Position numbers and translations under genes: made by a program. The notes beneath the pieces are model-generated. The model searched no databases. It was not told where the DNA came from and saw nothing but the letters and a program-made list of their open reading frames with translations. 64,000 bases of DNA from Acetobacteraceae bacterium (GTDB taxonomy: Bacteria; Pseudomonadota; Alphaproteobacteria; Acetobacterales; Acetobacteraceae). The stretch covers positions 116,894 through 180,893 of the forward strand of contig CANJLW010000006.1 in the NCBI GenBank assembly GCA_947475245.1. Direction: 5' to 3'. This document shows, piece after piece, positions 36,846 through 45,933 of the stretch. The stretch's first letter is position 1, and each line of letters starts with the position of its first letter.

Positions 36846-38462
36846 ATGGACGACAGCGGAAGCAGCTTCGACTACATCGTCACCGGCGCGGGATCCGCCG
36901 GTGCGGTGGTGGCGTCCCGCCTCTCCGAATCCGGGCGCTTCCGTGTCCTGCTCCTCGAAGCCGGCCCGCCCGACACCAACCCCTGGATCCACATACCGCT
37001 CGGCTTTGCGAAAACCTTCGTCGACCCGAAGGTGAACTGGAAGTTTGAGAGCGCGCCCCAGGCCAGGCTGGACAACCGCCAGCTCTACCTGCCGCGCGGC
37101 AAGACCTTGGGCGGCACCAGCTCCATCAACGGCATGGTCTATATTCGCGGCAACCACGCGGACTACGACGAGTGGCGCCAGCGCGGGTGCGAGGGATGGG
37201 ACTGGGACTCCGTCCTGCCGTTCTTCAAGAAGGCCGAGAACCAGGAACGCGGTGCCGACGCCTTTCACGGCACCGGCGGCCCGCTGCGCGTGTCCGACCA
37301 GCCGTCGCGCTTCGAACTGGCCGACGCCGTGCTGTCGGCCGCCGAACAGGCGGGGATCCCGCGCAACCCCGATTTCAACGGCGCCAATCAGGAAGGCTGC
37401 GGCTACTACCAGACCACCACCGGCGACCGCCGGCGCTGGAGCACCGCGAAGGCCTATCTGCAACCGGCGAAGGGGCGCGCCAATCTGGTCATTCAGACCG
37501 GCGCGCACGCGACGCGGGTCTTGATCGAGAATAATCGCGCCGTCGGCGTCGAATACCGGCTCGCCGACGGAGTGCGACAGGCCCGCGCCCGGGCGGAGGT
37601 CATCGTCTCCGGCGGTGCCTACGGTTCCCCGCAATTGCTGCAACTGTCGGGCCTGGGACCGGCCGAACACCTGCGCGACATGGGCATCGACGTGGTGCGC
37701 GACATGCCGGCGGTCGGGTCGAACCTGCACGACCATTTCAACACCTATCTCAGCTGGCGCTGTTCCCGCCCGATCACCATGAACGATCTGGAGAACAGCC
37801 TGTTCCGCAAGGCCGTCGCGGGCGTGCGCTATGCGCTGTTCCGCTCCGGCCCGATGGCGAGCAACGGCATCCACGCCGGGCTGTTCACCCGCACCGACCC
37901 GCGGCTGGAACGCCCCGACCTGCAAATCAACCTGCTGGAATGGAGCACGGTGGAGCGCACCAAGGATCGCGTCATCCCCCATCCGTTCCCCGGCTTCACC
38001 CTGGCGCCCGTACATCTCCGCCCCGACGGTCGCGGCACGGTCCGCCTCGGCAGTCGCGATCCGCTGGCCCCGCCTGTCGTCAATTTCGACTTCCTGCGCA
38101 CGGACTACGATCTGCGCGCCGTCACCACCGGCATTCGACTGGCGCGCAAGATCGTCGAGCAACCGGCTTTGCGTCCTTATGTTATGGAGGAGTTGCAGCC
38201 TGGTCCCCAGGCCGTGACGGATGACGACATCGCGGCGTTCGTGCGTCAGACCGGCATATCGAACCATCATCCCAGCAGTTCCTGCGCGATGGGTCACGGC
38301 AGCAACACCGTGGTCGATCCGCGCCTGCGGGTGCACGGCATCGACGCGCTGCGCGTCGCCGATGCCTCGATCATGCCGACGGTGGTGGCCGGCAATACCA
38401 ATGCCCCGTCGATCATGATCGGCGAAAAAGCGGCGGCCATGATCCTGGAGGATGCGGTATAA
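36846..38462 (+). CDS. GMC family FAD oxidoreductase (choline dehydrogenase-like)
   Basis: A 538-residue glucose-methanol-choline oxidoreductase. FAD motif: DYIVTGAGSAGAVVASRLSE near residues 10-29. The family signature GKTLGGTSSINGMVYIRG is intact. The catalytic histidine lies in NHHPSSSCAMG and the C-terminal motif is DASIMPTVVAGNTNAPSIMI. Such enzymes oxidise primary or secondary alcohols in the cytoplasm or at the membrane. It is commonly annotated betA, but there is no betaine aldehyde dehydrogenase nearby, so choline is not supported here. Confidence 0.9.
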   Translation: MDDSGSSFDYIVTGAGSAGAVVASRLSESGRFRVLLLEAGPPDTNPWIHIPLGFAKTFVDPKVNWKFESAPQARLDNRQLYLPRGKTLGGTSSINGMVYIRGNHADYDEWRQRGCEGWDWDSVLPFFKKAENQERGADAFHGTGGPLRVSDQPSRFELADAVLSAAEQAGIPRNPDFNGANQEGCGYYQTTTGDRRRWSTAKAYLQPAKGRANLVIQTGAHATRVLIENNRAVGVEYRLADGVRQARARAEVIVSGGAYGSPQLLQLSGLGPAEHLRDMGIDVVRDMPAVGSNLHDHFNTYLSWRCSRPITMNDLENSLFRKAVAGVRYALFRSGPMASNGIHAGLFTRTDPRLERPDLQINLLEWSTVERTKDRVIPHPFPGFTLAPVHLRPDGRGTVRLGSRDPLAPPVVNFDFLRTDYDLRAVTTGIRLARKIVEQPALRPYVMEELQPGPQAVTDDDIAAFVRQTGISNHHPSSSCAMGHGSNTVVDPRLRVHGIDALRVADASIMPTVVAGNTNAPSIMIGEKAAAMILEDAV

Positions 38463-38494
38463 AGCCGAGCAGGCATTACCGAGGGAGCGAAGGC

Positions 38495-39523
38495 ATGGCC
38501 GAACTCATCAGAAAAACTGCGACGATGTCGGTCGTTCTGGCGGTCGGCGTGCTTTTGTCGTCGGGACCGGTTTGGTCCGCCGATCCCCCGGCTGCGAAAG
38601 CGCCCGCTCCTCTGCCGGCGGGGGCGACCGCGACTCCGTCCCCGGCCTCAGTAACCGATTTCAGCAAGCCGCAATTCGACACGCGGATGACCCTGTACGA
38701 TGTCGGCGGACAGTTGGACAAAAGCGCCGGCACGGTGGTGGCGGAGGTCGACGGCCGCGCGATTACGCTCGGCGATGTCGGAGAGGAAATCCGCAGCCTG
38801 CCGCCGAGCCTGAACGGGGTAGCGTTTGAGGCGCTGTACCCGGCGATTTTGGAGCGTTTGGTGCGCCAGCAGGCGCTGGTCATCCGCGCGCAAAGCCTGG
38901 CCCTTGACGAGGACCCGACGATCCGCCGCCGCCTGAAGGCCGCCGTCGACAAGACGCTCGAAAACGCCGCCCTGCTGCACGATACCGAGGCGATGATCAC
39001 CGAAAAGATGGTGCTCGATCGCTATAACCGCGACATCGCCGGGAAGCCGGGGCCGGAGGAGGTGCGGGCGCGGATCATCGTGACGCCGACGGAGACCGAG
39101 GCGCGCGCGACGATCGCGGAATTGCTGGCGGGGGCCGACTTCGCGACCCTGGCGCGGGCCAGAAGCAAGGACTCGACCGCGCGGGTCGGCGGCGATCTCG
39201 GCTATGTCCGCTGGAACATGCTGTCGCCGGATATCAGCTCCGTGCTGTTCACGCTGAACGCGGGGCAGGTCGGGCCGAATCCGATCCAGGGGCCGTTGGG
39301 GTGGTTCATTCTGAAATCCGAGGAACGCCGCCCGTCGCGGACTCCGACCTTGAGCGAGTCCCGGGAGACCCTGCGTCAGGCTTTGGCGCGGGAAGGGGTC
39401 GCGGAGGTGACGAAGCAGGCCCTGGCGAGCGTTTTCGTGCGTACCTATAGTATAACGGGCAAGGAGGCCGACGAGGGTTCGTTGCGCCCGAACGAGGAAA
39501 AGACCGGCGACAAGGCGAAATAA
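38495..39523 (+). CDS. PpiC-type (parvulin) peptidylprolyl isomerase, exported
   Basis: A 342-residue protein with an N-terminal signal or anchor sequence (VVLAVGVLLSSGPVWSA, probable cleavage near residue 29) and a Pro/Ala-rich segment after it. The SurA-like N-terminal helical part spans about 75-180. A single parvulin domain follows at about 185-290 with EVRARIIVTP, FATLARARSKDS, GGDLGYVRWNMLSP and GPLGWFILK. It should act as a periplasmic foldase. GAGGGAG precedes the ATG. It lies 32 bases after the GMC gene. Confidence 0.85.
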   Translation: MAELIRKTATMSVVLAVGVLLSSGPVWSADPPAAKAPAPLPAGATATPSPASVTDFSKPQFDTRMTLYDVGGQLDKSAGTVVAEVDGRAITLGDVGEEIRSLPPSLNGVAFEALYPAILERLVRQQALVIRAQSLALDEDPTIRRRLKAAVDKTLENAALLHDTEAMITEKMVLDRYNRDIAGKPGPEEVRARIIVTPTETEARATIAELLAGADFATLARARSKDSTARVGGDLGYVRWNMLSPDISSVLFTLNAGQVGPNPIQGPLGWFILKSEERRPSRTPTLSESRETLRQALAREGVAEVTKQALASVFVRTYSITGKEADEGSLRPNEEKTGDKAK

Positions 39524-39740
39524 ATGATATATGAGACGAAATTACAAAAATAACACAAATTAAGGGTCGATTTGTCTCGTGTGGCGCTAAACTTCGTTTG
39601 ATTTAGCAAAAATTAGAGGTTATTGTTTACCCACATTCGAAGCCGTGATACCGATTGAATGAGCAATGGGCGTTCATGCCCAGGATGGGTTCCGTCGCGC
39701 TTCACGGAGAAGAAACTGGCGTGATTCAAAGGTCCGATCA

Positions 39741-40460
39741 ATGAAGCTGGCACCGTATCTGCTGGGTAGCCTTCTCGCGATCGTCCTCGCATTTGGGGGC
39801 GCGCGCGATGCCTCCGCGCAAATCCAGATCGTCCGCAACGGCGCGGCCGCGCTGACCGTCAACGGCCTTCAATTCCAGATCGGCAACTGCGGCATCAACA
39901 ACGGCGGAACGGCGCATAACTGCGCCGCGGCCGATAATCTTTGGCTGGCGCTGGAACCCGGTATCGGCGCGGGCGTCCGCATTTATCGCGACGACGGCAT
40001 CGCCGGCTCCGATCCGCTGTTCACCGCGACCGGTGGCGCGAGCGGCGTCTACGATCTGACCCTGACCCTGAAAATCACCGTCCTGAACGCCGCGGAAACC
40101 GTCACTGCCGCGGCGCTTGGCCTGAACGGTTCCGTCACCGGCGGCGTCGCCGGCGACAACGTCTATGTCACCGCGTCGGAAACGTCCCTGGCCTGGGTCG
40201 GGACGATGCAGACCAACCTGAATACACCGACCGCGACGGCGACGTTCTCCGCCGCCCAGGTCTGCTGCGCAACCTTCAACGTCACGAAGGACATCGGCCT
40301 CAGCCAGAACCTCGCGACCGTCGGTGCCGCGCTGACCCTGAACTATGTGACGCAGCGCTTCACCCCCGCGCCGGAGCCTGCCTCCATCGGCGCCTTCGTC
40401 GTCGGTCTGCTCGGCCTGCGCGCCGCGCGTAACCGCCGTAAGGCCGCCAAGGCCGCCTGA
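39741..40460 (+). CDS. PEP-CTERM sorting domain protein
   Basis: A 239-residue exported protein. Signal peptide: about residues 1-29, LLGSLLAIVLAFGGARDASA, with mature start at QIQ. The C-terminus has the PEP-CTERM signal: APEPASIGAFVVGLLGL followed by a basic RAARNRRKA tail, recognised by exosortase. The body is beta-rich with LTVNGLQFQIGNCG and four or more Cys. AAAGG precedes ATG 39741. No function beyond surface or matrix location can be inferred. The upstream region lacks the sigma-54 pattern seen at the other two PEP-CTERM genes. Confidence 0.87.
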   Translation: MKLAPYLLGSLLAIVLAFGGARDASAQIQIVRNGAAALTVNGLQFQIGNCGINNGGTAHNCAAADNLWLALEPGIGAGVRIYRDDGIAGSDPLFTATGGASGVYDLTLTLKITVLNAAETVTAAALGLNGSVTGGVAGDNVYVTASETSLAWVGTMQTNLNTPTATATFSAAQVCCATFNVTKDIGLSQNLATVGAALTLNYVTQRFTPAPEPASIGAFVVGLLGLRAARNRRKAAKAA

Positions 40461-41103
40461 AGGCCTCATCCGGTCAGTCGACATACCGGCGTCATCGTCC
40501 CAAAATTGAGCATCACCTGATCGCAAACCGCCCATGCCCGACGGCAAAGGGCGGTTTGTCTCATTTTGTGGCTTTGCCGACAGCGCCCCGACCGATGCGG
40601 CCGAGCGGAATCGATCGGTTGCGCTTCGGGTTGTATCTGTCGATTCGATGGAATTTTTGTCACTCAGGCCGCCGGGCATACGGTTTTCGGGCTGCGCACC
40701 ACCCTTTGGCGGCGTGGCATCCGATTCGTAAACTGTTGAATGTTCGCGTATAAATGACCGGTGCGTGGGTGCCGCCCCGACTTTCCCCGGACCGAAAACG
40801 CACTATAACATATTGTAATGTTTAGAATTGTAATGCGCCTGCGACGTGTCGGCGCTGGCAGGCGAGGTCCGTCGAGGCGCGTTCCGGGCGGCCAAACCGG
40901 GTTACACTGGGATTGCGTGAGTACCAAAAATAAGAATTTACGTTATATAGTTTACATGGCGTGGAGGGGCTGGTATCAAGAATGCAACAGGCTACGACAC
41001 GTCGATGGGGGGGCCCTGAGACATCCGGTCCAGCCACTGGGGAATGGTCCCGACCTAATCGGTTCGATCCATTCTGCAATTGCTAGCGTCAAGGGTATCT
41101 GAC
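40461..41103. other. 643-base AT-rich intergenic region
   Basis: It holds the terminator at 40525-40557, then no convincing gene. Base composition is visibly lower in GC than the flanks. ATTGTAATG occurs twice at 40812-40820 and 40827-40835, a 15-base period that could be a regulator site. A TATATAGT-rich stretch around 40943-40950 is a possible promoter for the large gene at 41104. Short open frames here look like noise. Confidence 0.5.
40525..40557 (+). terminator. Terminator after the PEP-CTERM gene
   Basis: A 9-bp stem AAACCGCCC (40525-40533) with GGGCGGTTT (40549-40557); the loop has its own small GCC/GGC stem. It is followed by GTCTCATTTT. Confidence 0.75.
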
Positions 41104-44100
41104 ATGCCGACGATCACTGAGACCTTCGCGGACCAGAACGGCACGTATATGGACTTCACGTCGATTGTCGCAGTTGACACGACGACGGGGTCCACCACGC
41201 CGTTCAGCCCGGGATCGCTGTTTAACGTGAACCCTGGCCCGCCGACCGATGGGTTGGAATGGAACGCGTTCCGCCCGAGCGTGACCGGCCCTGGCTCCAC
41301 CCAGGTCATCAACATCAGCTATAACATCGTCGCCCATGCCGGTTACGCGATCACCAGCATCGACCTGTCGCTGATCAGCGACATCCTGGCGAATACCGGC
41401 ACCACCACGATCACGGCGGTGGAGCGGGTCTATGATAGCGCGCACAACCTGCTCGCGACCGTGAACTGGGATCCGTCGATCGGCCACGCCGCCTACAACC
41501 TGGTGCAGGGCTACTCGAACCTCAGCGTCGAGATCACCATCAACGAAGCCATCGCGGCGGGCGCCCCGGCGAACACATCCGTCGGCTTCAGCGACGTGCA
41601 GCAGAACTACACCGCCGTGGCGACCAATCAGCTTTGCAAGATCGGCGACGTCGTCTTCTTTGACATGACCGGCAGCGGCGTGCAGGCATCCGCGACCTCC
41701 GGCCCGGGTGTTCCCGGCGTGACGGTCCAACTGCTCAACGCCACCGGCACCACGGTGCTGGCGACCACCACCACCGACGCCAGCGGCCATTATCTGTTCG
41801 ATAACCTCGTTGCCGGCGTTTACGAGGTGAAGTTCATTCCCCCGGCCGGCTACACGATCTCCCCGCAGGGCGTCGGCGGCAACATCGCCCTCGACAGCAC
41901 CCCGAACCAGACCACGGGCATCACCGCGCCGATCACCCTGACCGTCGGTCAGAGCAACATGACGATCGACGCCGGCATCGTTCCGCCGGGCTCGGGCGCC
42001 GGCTCCACCGCTTCCATCGGCGATCGCGTGTGGCTCGACGCGAACCGTAACGGCATCCAGGACACCGGCGAAACCGGCGTTGCCGGCGTGACCGTGAAGC
42101 TGCTGAATAATGTCGGCGGCGTGGTTACCACGACCACGACCGACACGAACGGCCTCTACAACTTCGCCAACCTGAACGCGGGCGTCTATCAGGTTCAGTT
42201 CATCACGCCGGCCGGCAAGGTCATCACCCTGGCTGACCAGGGCGTGAACGACGCGGCTGACTCCGATGCCAGCTCCTCGACCGGTCTGACCGCGCTGATC
42301 ACCCTGACCACCGGCCAGATCAACAACACGATCGACGCCGGCCTGCAGGTCGCCACCGCCGGTCTTGGCAACTTTGTCTGGTGCGACACCAACGGCAACG
42401 GCATTCAGGACAGCGGCGAAGCCGGTGTCGCCGGCGTGACCGTAAAGCTGCTGAACAGCGCGGGCGGCGTCGTGTCCACCACGACCACCGACTCCGTCGG
42501 CCAGTATTCCTTCACCGGCCTCGACGCCGGCGTCTACCAGGTGCAGTTCGTCACCCCGACCGGCAAGGTGTTCACCCTGGCCGATCAGGGCGTGAACGAC
42601 GCGGCTGACTCCGACGCCAATGCCTCCACCGGCCTCACCTCGCTGATCACCCTGGCCGCCGGAGAGTTCAACAGCACGATCGACGCCGGCTTGAAGGTCG
42701 CCACCGCCGGTCTCGGCAACTTCGTCTGGTGCGACACCAACGGCAACGGCATTCAGGACAGCGGCGAAGCCGGTGCCGCCGGCGTGACCGTGAAACTGCT
42801 GAACAGCACGGGCGGCGTCGTGTCCACGACGACCACCGACGCTGTCGGCCAATATTCCTTCACCGGCCTCACCGCCGGCGTCTACCAGGTGCAGTTCGTG
42901 ACGCCGAGCGGCAAGGTCTTCACCCTGGCTGATCAGGGCGTGAACGACGCGGCTGACTCCGACGCCAATGCCTCCACCGGTCTGACCTCGCTGATCACCC
43001 TGGCCGCCGGGGAGTTCAACAGCACGATCGACGCCGGCCTGAAAGCCGCGCCGACCGCCGCCCTTGGCGACAAGGTGTGGTTCGACGTCAACCGCGACGG
43101 CGTCCAGAACGCCAACGAAACCGGTGTTGCCGGCGTGACCGTGAAGCTGCTGAACGCGGCGGGCACGACCGTCCTGTCCACCACGACGACCGACAGTCTG
43201 GGCAATTACGCCTTCACCGGCCTTAACGCCGGCAGCTACGCGGTCAGCTTCGCGGCCCCGTCCACCTACAAGCTGACGACGCAGGATGTCGGCACGAACG
43301 ACGCCGCCGACTCCGACGCGAATGCGACCACGGGCATCACCGGCCCGATCACCCTGACGGCCGGGCAGATCAACAACACGATCGATGCCGGTCTGCAAAA
43401 GGTCGACAGCATCTCCATCCACAAAGTGCCGTGCGACATGGTTGTCCGCTCCGGCGACTGCGTCACCTACACCTATAACGTGACGAACACCGGCACCTCC
43501 GCCCTGACGAACGTCAAGGTCGTCGACAATATCGGCACCGCGGTCAACACCAACAACGTCGTCGCCAAGGGCGTTCTCTACTGCGGCCTGAACGTCGGCG
43601 ACGTCGATCGCGACGGCAAGCTGGACGTCGGCGAAACCTGGAAGTTCACCACCACGGTCGTCGAAACCGGCTGCAACACCCAGTCCTCCGGCTCCGTCTG
43701 CCAGACCCTGAACGACGACAAGCTGTGCGGCGGCAAGACGGCGTGGATGCATGCCAGCTTCAAGCCGACCAACACCTGCGACGGCGCGACTTACGTCTTC
43801 AAGGGCGTGACCTGCACGATCTCCGGTGCCGGCGTCGGCACCCCGGTTCGCCACGACATGCCGGATGCGCGCGTGACCTTCTCGCGCAACTGCTACGAAG
43901 CGAAGACCCAATACGACTCCGACACCCATTGCTGGGTGACGACGCTGCCGGCCAACTGCAATCCCGGCAACGTGTTCATCTGCGGCGTGCCGGTCACGGT
44001 TCCCGCCGGCTGCAACTGGACCAACGCGAACGCGACCTTCAACTGCGAGCAGAGTGCCAATAACTGCGGCCTGACCAGCCTGAGCTGGCGTGGGTCCTGC

Positions 44101-45210
44101 GACGGCTACAACAGCTTCCAGAAGAACGGCTGCGACGGCTACAACGACTACAACCAAATCGGCGTCAAAGTGTGCGACCGCGGCGACCAGTACGGCTGCG
44201 GCGGCTCGGTCTACGACGGCTACGGTTGGGACGGCGGCAACTACTGCGGCGGCTACACCTCCTCCTACGGCTGCAACAACTACGGCAGCTATGGCGGTTG
44301 CTACGGCGGCTACAGCAATGGTTGCGGCGGCTACGGCGGCTACGGCTACAGCAACGGTTGCGGCTCCTACGACGGCTCCAACTACAATAACGGCTGCGGT
44401 GACTGGAAAAACGGCTGGGATGGCTACGGCTACTACGGCTCCAGCAACTGCTACACCAACGGCTACGGCTGGTCCGGCTCCGACCGCGATTGCGCGGGCA
44501 CCCCGGAAAACCAGTACACGTCCGGCAACTGCCAGAGCAACAACGGCAACTACAACACCTGCGGCACCGGCACGGTTACCTCCGGCAAGCTCGGCGATTG
44601 CACCGTTGTCGACACGGCGACCGTCACGGCCACCACCGCCACGGGCGGCACGGTCAGCGACAGCGACGTCAAGTCGGTTCAGGTGCTGTCCTACAACAGC
44701 ATCATCTCGACCGACTCCTATTGCCCGCCGACCGGCAGCCTGAGCGCGCTTTACGGCACGGCGCGCAAGATCGAGTTCACCTACAACCCGAGCGACACGG
44801 TTTCCCTGAAGCAGGTCCAGGCCGGCCTTGCGGTCGTCACCGGCCACAATGCCAACTCCATGGCCTTCATCGAAATCACCAACAACAGCAACCCGTTCGC
44901 GAGCGGCGCGAAGACCTACTTCAAGGGCAGCGTCATGGCCGGCCAGGAAGTCTACGCCGACGCGACCGTCGACCTGACGACCCACATTGCCAACGCGGCC
45001 GGTAACGATCGTTTCAGCACCGTCCCCGGTGCCGACATGTTCGCCTTCATCTTCCGCAACGAAGACGACTTCCGCGCCGGCGTCGGCCCGCTGCAAACGA
45101 TCGAATACAACACCAGCGGCAGCCAGGCGATGCACATCGGCGACCAGCTCGGCAGCCTGAAGGTGATCGGCTACGTCGGCACCACCGGCGGCTTCCTGAT
45201 GTCGAACTAA
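41104..45210 (+). CDS. Large SdrD-B repeat protein with a Gly/Tyr/Cys-rich segment
   Basis: 1368 residues. About 1-176 form a beta-rich domain (ITETFADQNGTYMDF) with no signal peptide. Five SdrD-B/Cna-B-like domains start near 177, 303, 417, 533 and 649, each with GDxVWxDxNxNGIQDxGE and ending in NNTIDAGL-type sequence; they normally bind calcium. A DUF11-like domain follows at about 768 with YTYNVTNTGTSALTNVKV. Residues about 999-1153 are very rich in Gly, Tyr, Asn and carry 14 Cys. The C-terminal part (about 1220-1368; FTYNPSDTVSLKQVQAGL) resembles a domain found in SdrD-B proteins. AAGGG precedes ATG 41104. Probably a surface or matrix protein; the export route is unclear. Confidence 0.87.
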   Translation: MPTITETFADQNGTYMDFTSIVAVDTTTGSTTPFSPGSLFNVNPGPPTDGLEWNAFRPSVTGPGSTQVINISYNIVAHAGYAITSIDLSLISDILANTGTTTITAVERVYDSAHNLLATVNWDPSIGHAAYNLVQGYSNLSVEITINEAIAAGAPANTSVGFSDVQQNYTAVATNQLCKIGDVVFFDMTGSGVQASATSGPGVPGVTVQLLNATGTTVLATTTTDASGHYLFDNLVAGVYEVKFIPPAGYTISPQGVGGNIALDSTPNQTTGITAPITLTVGQSNMTIDAGIVPPGSGAGSTASIGDRVWLDANRNGIQDTGETGVAGVTVKLLNNVGGVVTTTTTDTNGLYNFANLNAGVYQVQFITPAGKVITLADQGVNDAADSDASSSTGLTALITLTTGQINNTIDAGLQVATAGLGNFVWCDTNGNGIQDSGEAGVAGVTVKLLNSAGGVVSTTTTDSVGQYSFTGLDAGVYQVQFVTPTGKVFTLADQGVNDAADSDANASTGLTSLITLAAGEFNSTIDAGLKVATAGLGNFVWCDTNGNGIQDSGEAGAAGVTVKLLNSTGGVVSTTTTDAVGQYSFTGLTAGVYQVQFVTPSGKVFTLADQGVNDAADSDANASTGLTSLITLAAGEFNSTIDAGLKAAPTAALGDKVWFDVNRDGVQNANETGVAGVTVKLLNAAGTTVLSTTTTDSLGNYAFTGLNAGSYAVSFAAPSTYKLTTQDVGTNDAADSDANATTGITGPITLTAGQINNTIDAGLQKVDSISIHKVPCDMVVRSGDCVTYTYNVTNTGTSALTNVKVVDNIGTAVNTNNVVAKGVLYCGLNVGDVDRDGKLDVGETWKFTTTVVETGCNTQSSGSVCQTLNDDKLCGGKTAWMHASFKPTNTCDGATYVFKGVTCTISGAGVGTPVRHDMPDARVTFSRNCYEAKTQYDSDTHCWVTTLPANCNPGNVFICGVPVTVPAGCNWTNANATFNCEQSANNCGLTSLSWRGSCDGYNSFQKNGCDGYNDYNQIGVKVCDRGDQYGCGGSVYDGYGWDGGNYCGGYTSSYGCNNYGSYGGCYGGYSNGCGGYGGYGYSNGCGSYDGSNYNNGCGDWKNGWDGYGYYGSSNCYTNGYGWSGSDRDCAGTPENQYTSGNCQSNNGNYNTCGTGTVTSGKLGDCTVVDTATVTATTATGGTVSDSDVKSVQVLSYNSIISTDSYCPPTGSLSALYGTARKIEFTYNPSDTVSLKQVQAGLAVVTGHNANSMAFIEITNNSNPFASGAKTYFKGSVMAGQEVYADATVDLTTHIANAAGNDRFSTVPGADMFAFIFRNEDDFRAGVGPLQTIEYNTSGSQAMHIGDQLGSLKVIGYVGTTGGFLMSN
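42352..43047 (+). repeat. Two near-identical 348-bp tandem repeats in the SdrD-B gene
   Basis: Units 42352-42699 and 42700-43047 encode domains 3 and 4, which differ in few residues and begin with the same ATAGLGNFVWCDTNGNGIQD. Exact in-frame length of 348 bases points to recent duplication or gene conversion. Confidence 0.9.
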
Positions 45211-45229
45211 GCGGTCAACACAAGCGATC

Positions 45230-45260
45230 AAGGCCGGTCTGGCAACAGACCGGCCTTTTT
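45230..45260 (+). terminator. Strong rho-independent terminator after the SdrD-B gene
   Basis: A perfect 12-bp stem (45230-45241 with 45246-45257), a GCAA tetraloop and a T run ending at 45260. It lies 19 bases after the stop codon. Confidence 0.92.
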
Positions 45261-45285
45261 AATGGCGATCAGTCCGGCGCAGTGC

Positions 45286-45552
45286 CTATCGATAGACCTC
45301 GCGCCTGTGACCGACTCCCACGACAAGGACGATCAACGTCTCATCCCGCAATTCGCAAACAATGCGGTAATCCCGAACCCGATAACGCCAAAGTCCGTAT
45401 AGCCCATGACGAAGGGCCTTTCCGAACATGCGTGGGCTGTTGCCCCCCGCAACCCGGGTCTCGAGGTAGCGGACGATGTCTCGTTGAATATCTGGGCTGA
45501 GCCGCTTTAGATCGGCAATGGCCCGAGGGTCGTATTCAATCGTCCAGCCCAA
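45286..45552 (-). CDS. RelE/ParE-family toxin
   Basis: An 88-residue toxin of the RelE/ParE superfamily. Typical segments are IEYDPRAIADLKRLSPDIQRD at the N-terminus (seen in pieces), GLWRYRVRDYRIVCEL in the middle and VVGVGHRREVYR at the end. RelE-like members cleave mRNA on the ribosome; the Arg residues of YRVRDYR are the usual catalytic type. It overlaps the upstream antitoxin gene by 17 bases, the usual two-gene order. Confidence 0.92.
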   Translation of the reverse strand: MGWTIEYDPRAIADLKRLSPDIQRDIVRYLETRVAGGNSPRMFGKALRHGLYGLWRYRVRDYRIVCELRDETLIVLVVGVGHRREVYR

Positions 45553-45748
45553 GAATCTGGCGTGCCTGGGCGCTGGTCAGGGGTTGCAGGGGTGTTTCAA
45601 GCCGTTCGACAGCCATCTGGATGTCGTCAAGATCGTCCAGCCCATCCTCAATGAGTGTCCGGAGCAACTCCGCTTCGGACAATCCGGCGCGTCTGGCCCG
45701 TTCGGACAGGCGCTGTTCGGTTGCAGCTTCCAGTGAGATTAACGGCAT
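45536..45748 (-). CDS. Antitoxin partner of the RelE/ParE toxin
   Basis: A 70-residue antitoxin. The N-terminal part LISLEAATEQRLSERARRAG followed by SEAELLRTLIEDGL looks like a ribbon-helix-helix DNA-binding domain. The C-terminal LETPLQPLTSAQARQILGL should wrap the toxin. AGGTG precedes ATG 45748. It probably represses its own promoter in the 185-base gap toward sdhB. Confidence 0.85.
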   Translation of the reverse strand: MPLISLEAATEQRLSERARRAGLSEAELLRTLIEDGLDDLDDIQMAVERLETPLQPLTSAQARQILGLDD

Positions 45749-45843
45749 AGGACACCTGTCAATTCCGCAGATTTCCTAACGCCTTCTCATTCGGCCCGCC
45801 AAGTGAATTCGGCCCGCGATGGAGAAATGGGGCGTAAGACAGC

Positions 45844-45879
45844 AAAAAGGCGGCGCGTCCCCAGAAGGGAAGCGCCGCC
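45844..45879 (-). terminator. Terminator of the sdh operon
   Basis: On the minus strand an 8-bp GC stem (45872-45879 with 45849-45856) continues through one mismatch to TCCC/GGGA, and is followed by five T residues (45844-45848 on the plus strand read AAAAA). It lies 54 bases after the sdhB stop. Confidence 0.85.
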
Positions 45880-45933
45880 CATGCAGACGCATTTTGTCTC
45901 GGTCGGCTTTGCTCTCGCCGCTGCCGCCCTTGC

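Noticed and set aside
41632..43402. CRISPR-like repeat pattern
   Set aside because: The repeats are long, contiguous and in frame, coding for SdrD-B domains; no short repeats with unique spacers.
44098..44562. RTX calcium-binding repeats
   Set aside because: The stretch is rich in Gly and Asn but lacks the GGxGxDxUx nonapeptide; it is Tyr/Cys-rich instead.
41089..45231. A 1380-codon open frame antisense to the SdrD-B gene
   Set aside because: Its translation is low complexity (long runs of Val and Ala) and mirrors the sense repeats; it arises from sense codon bias and has no supported start.
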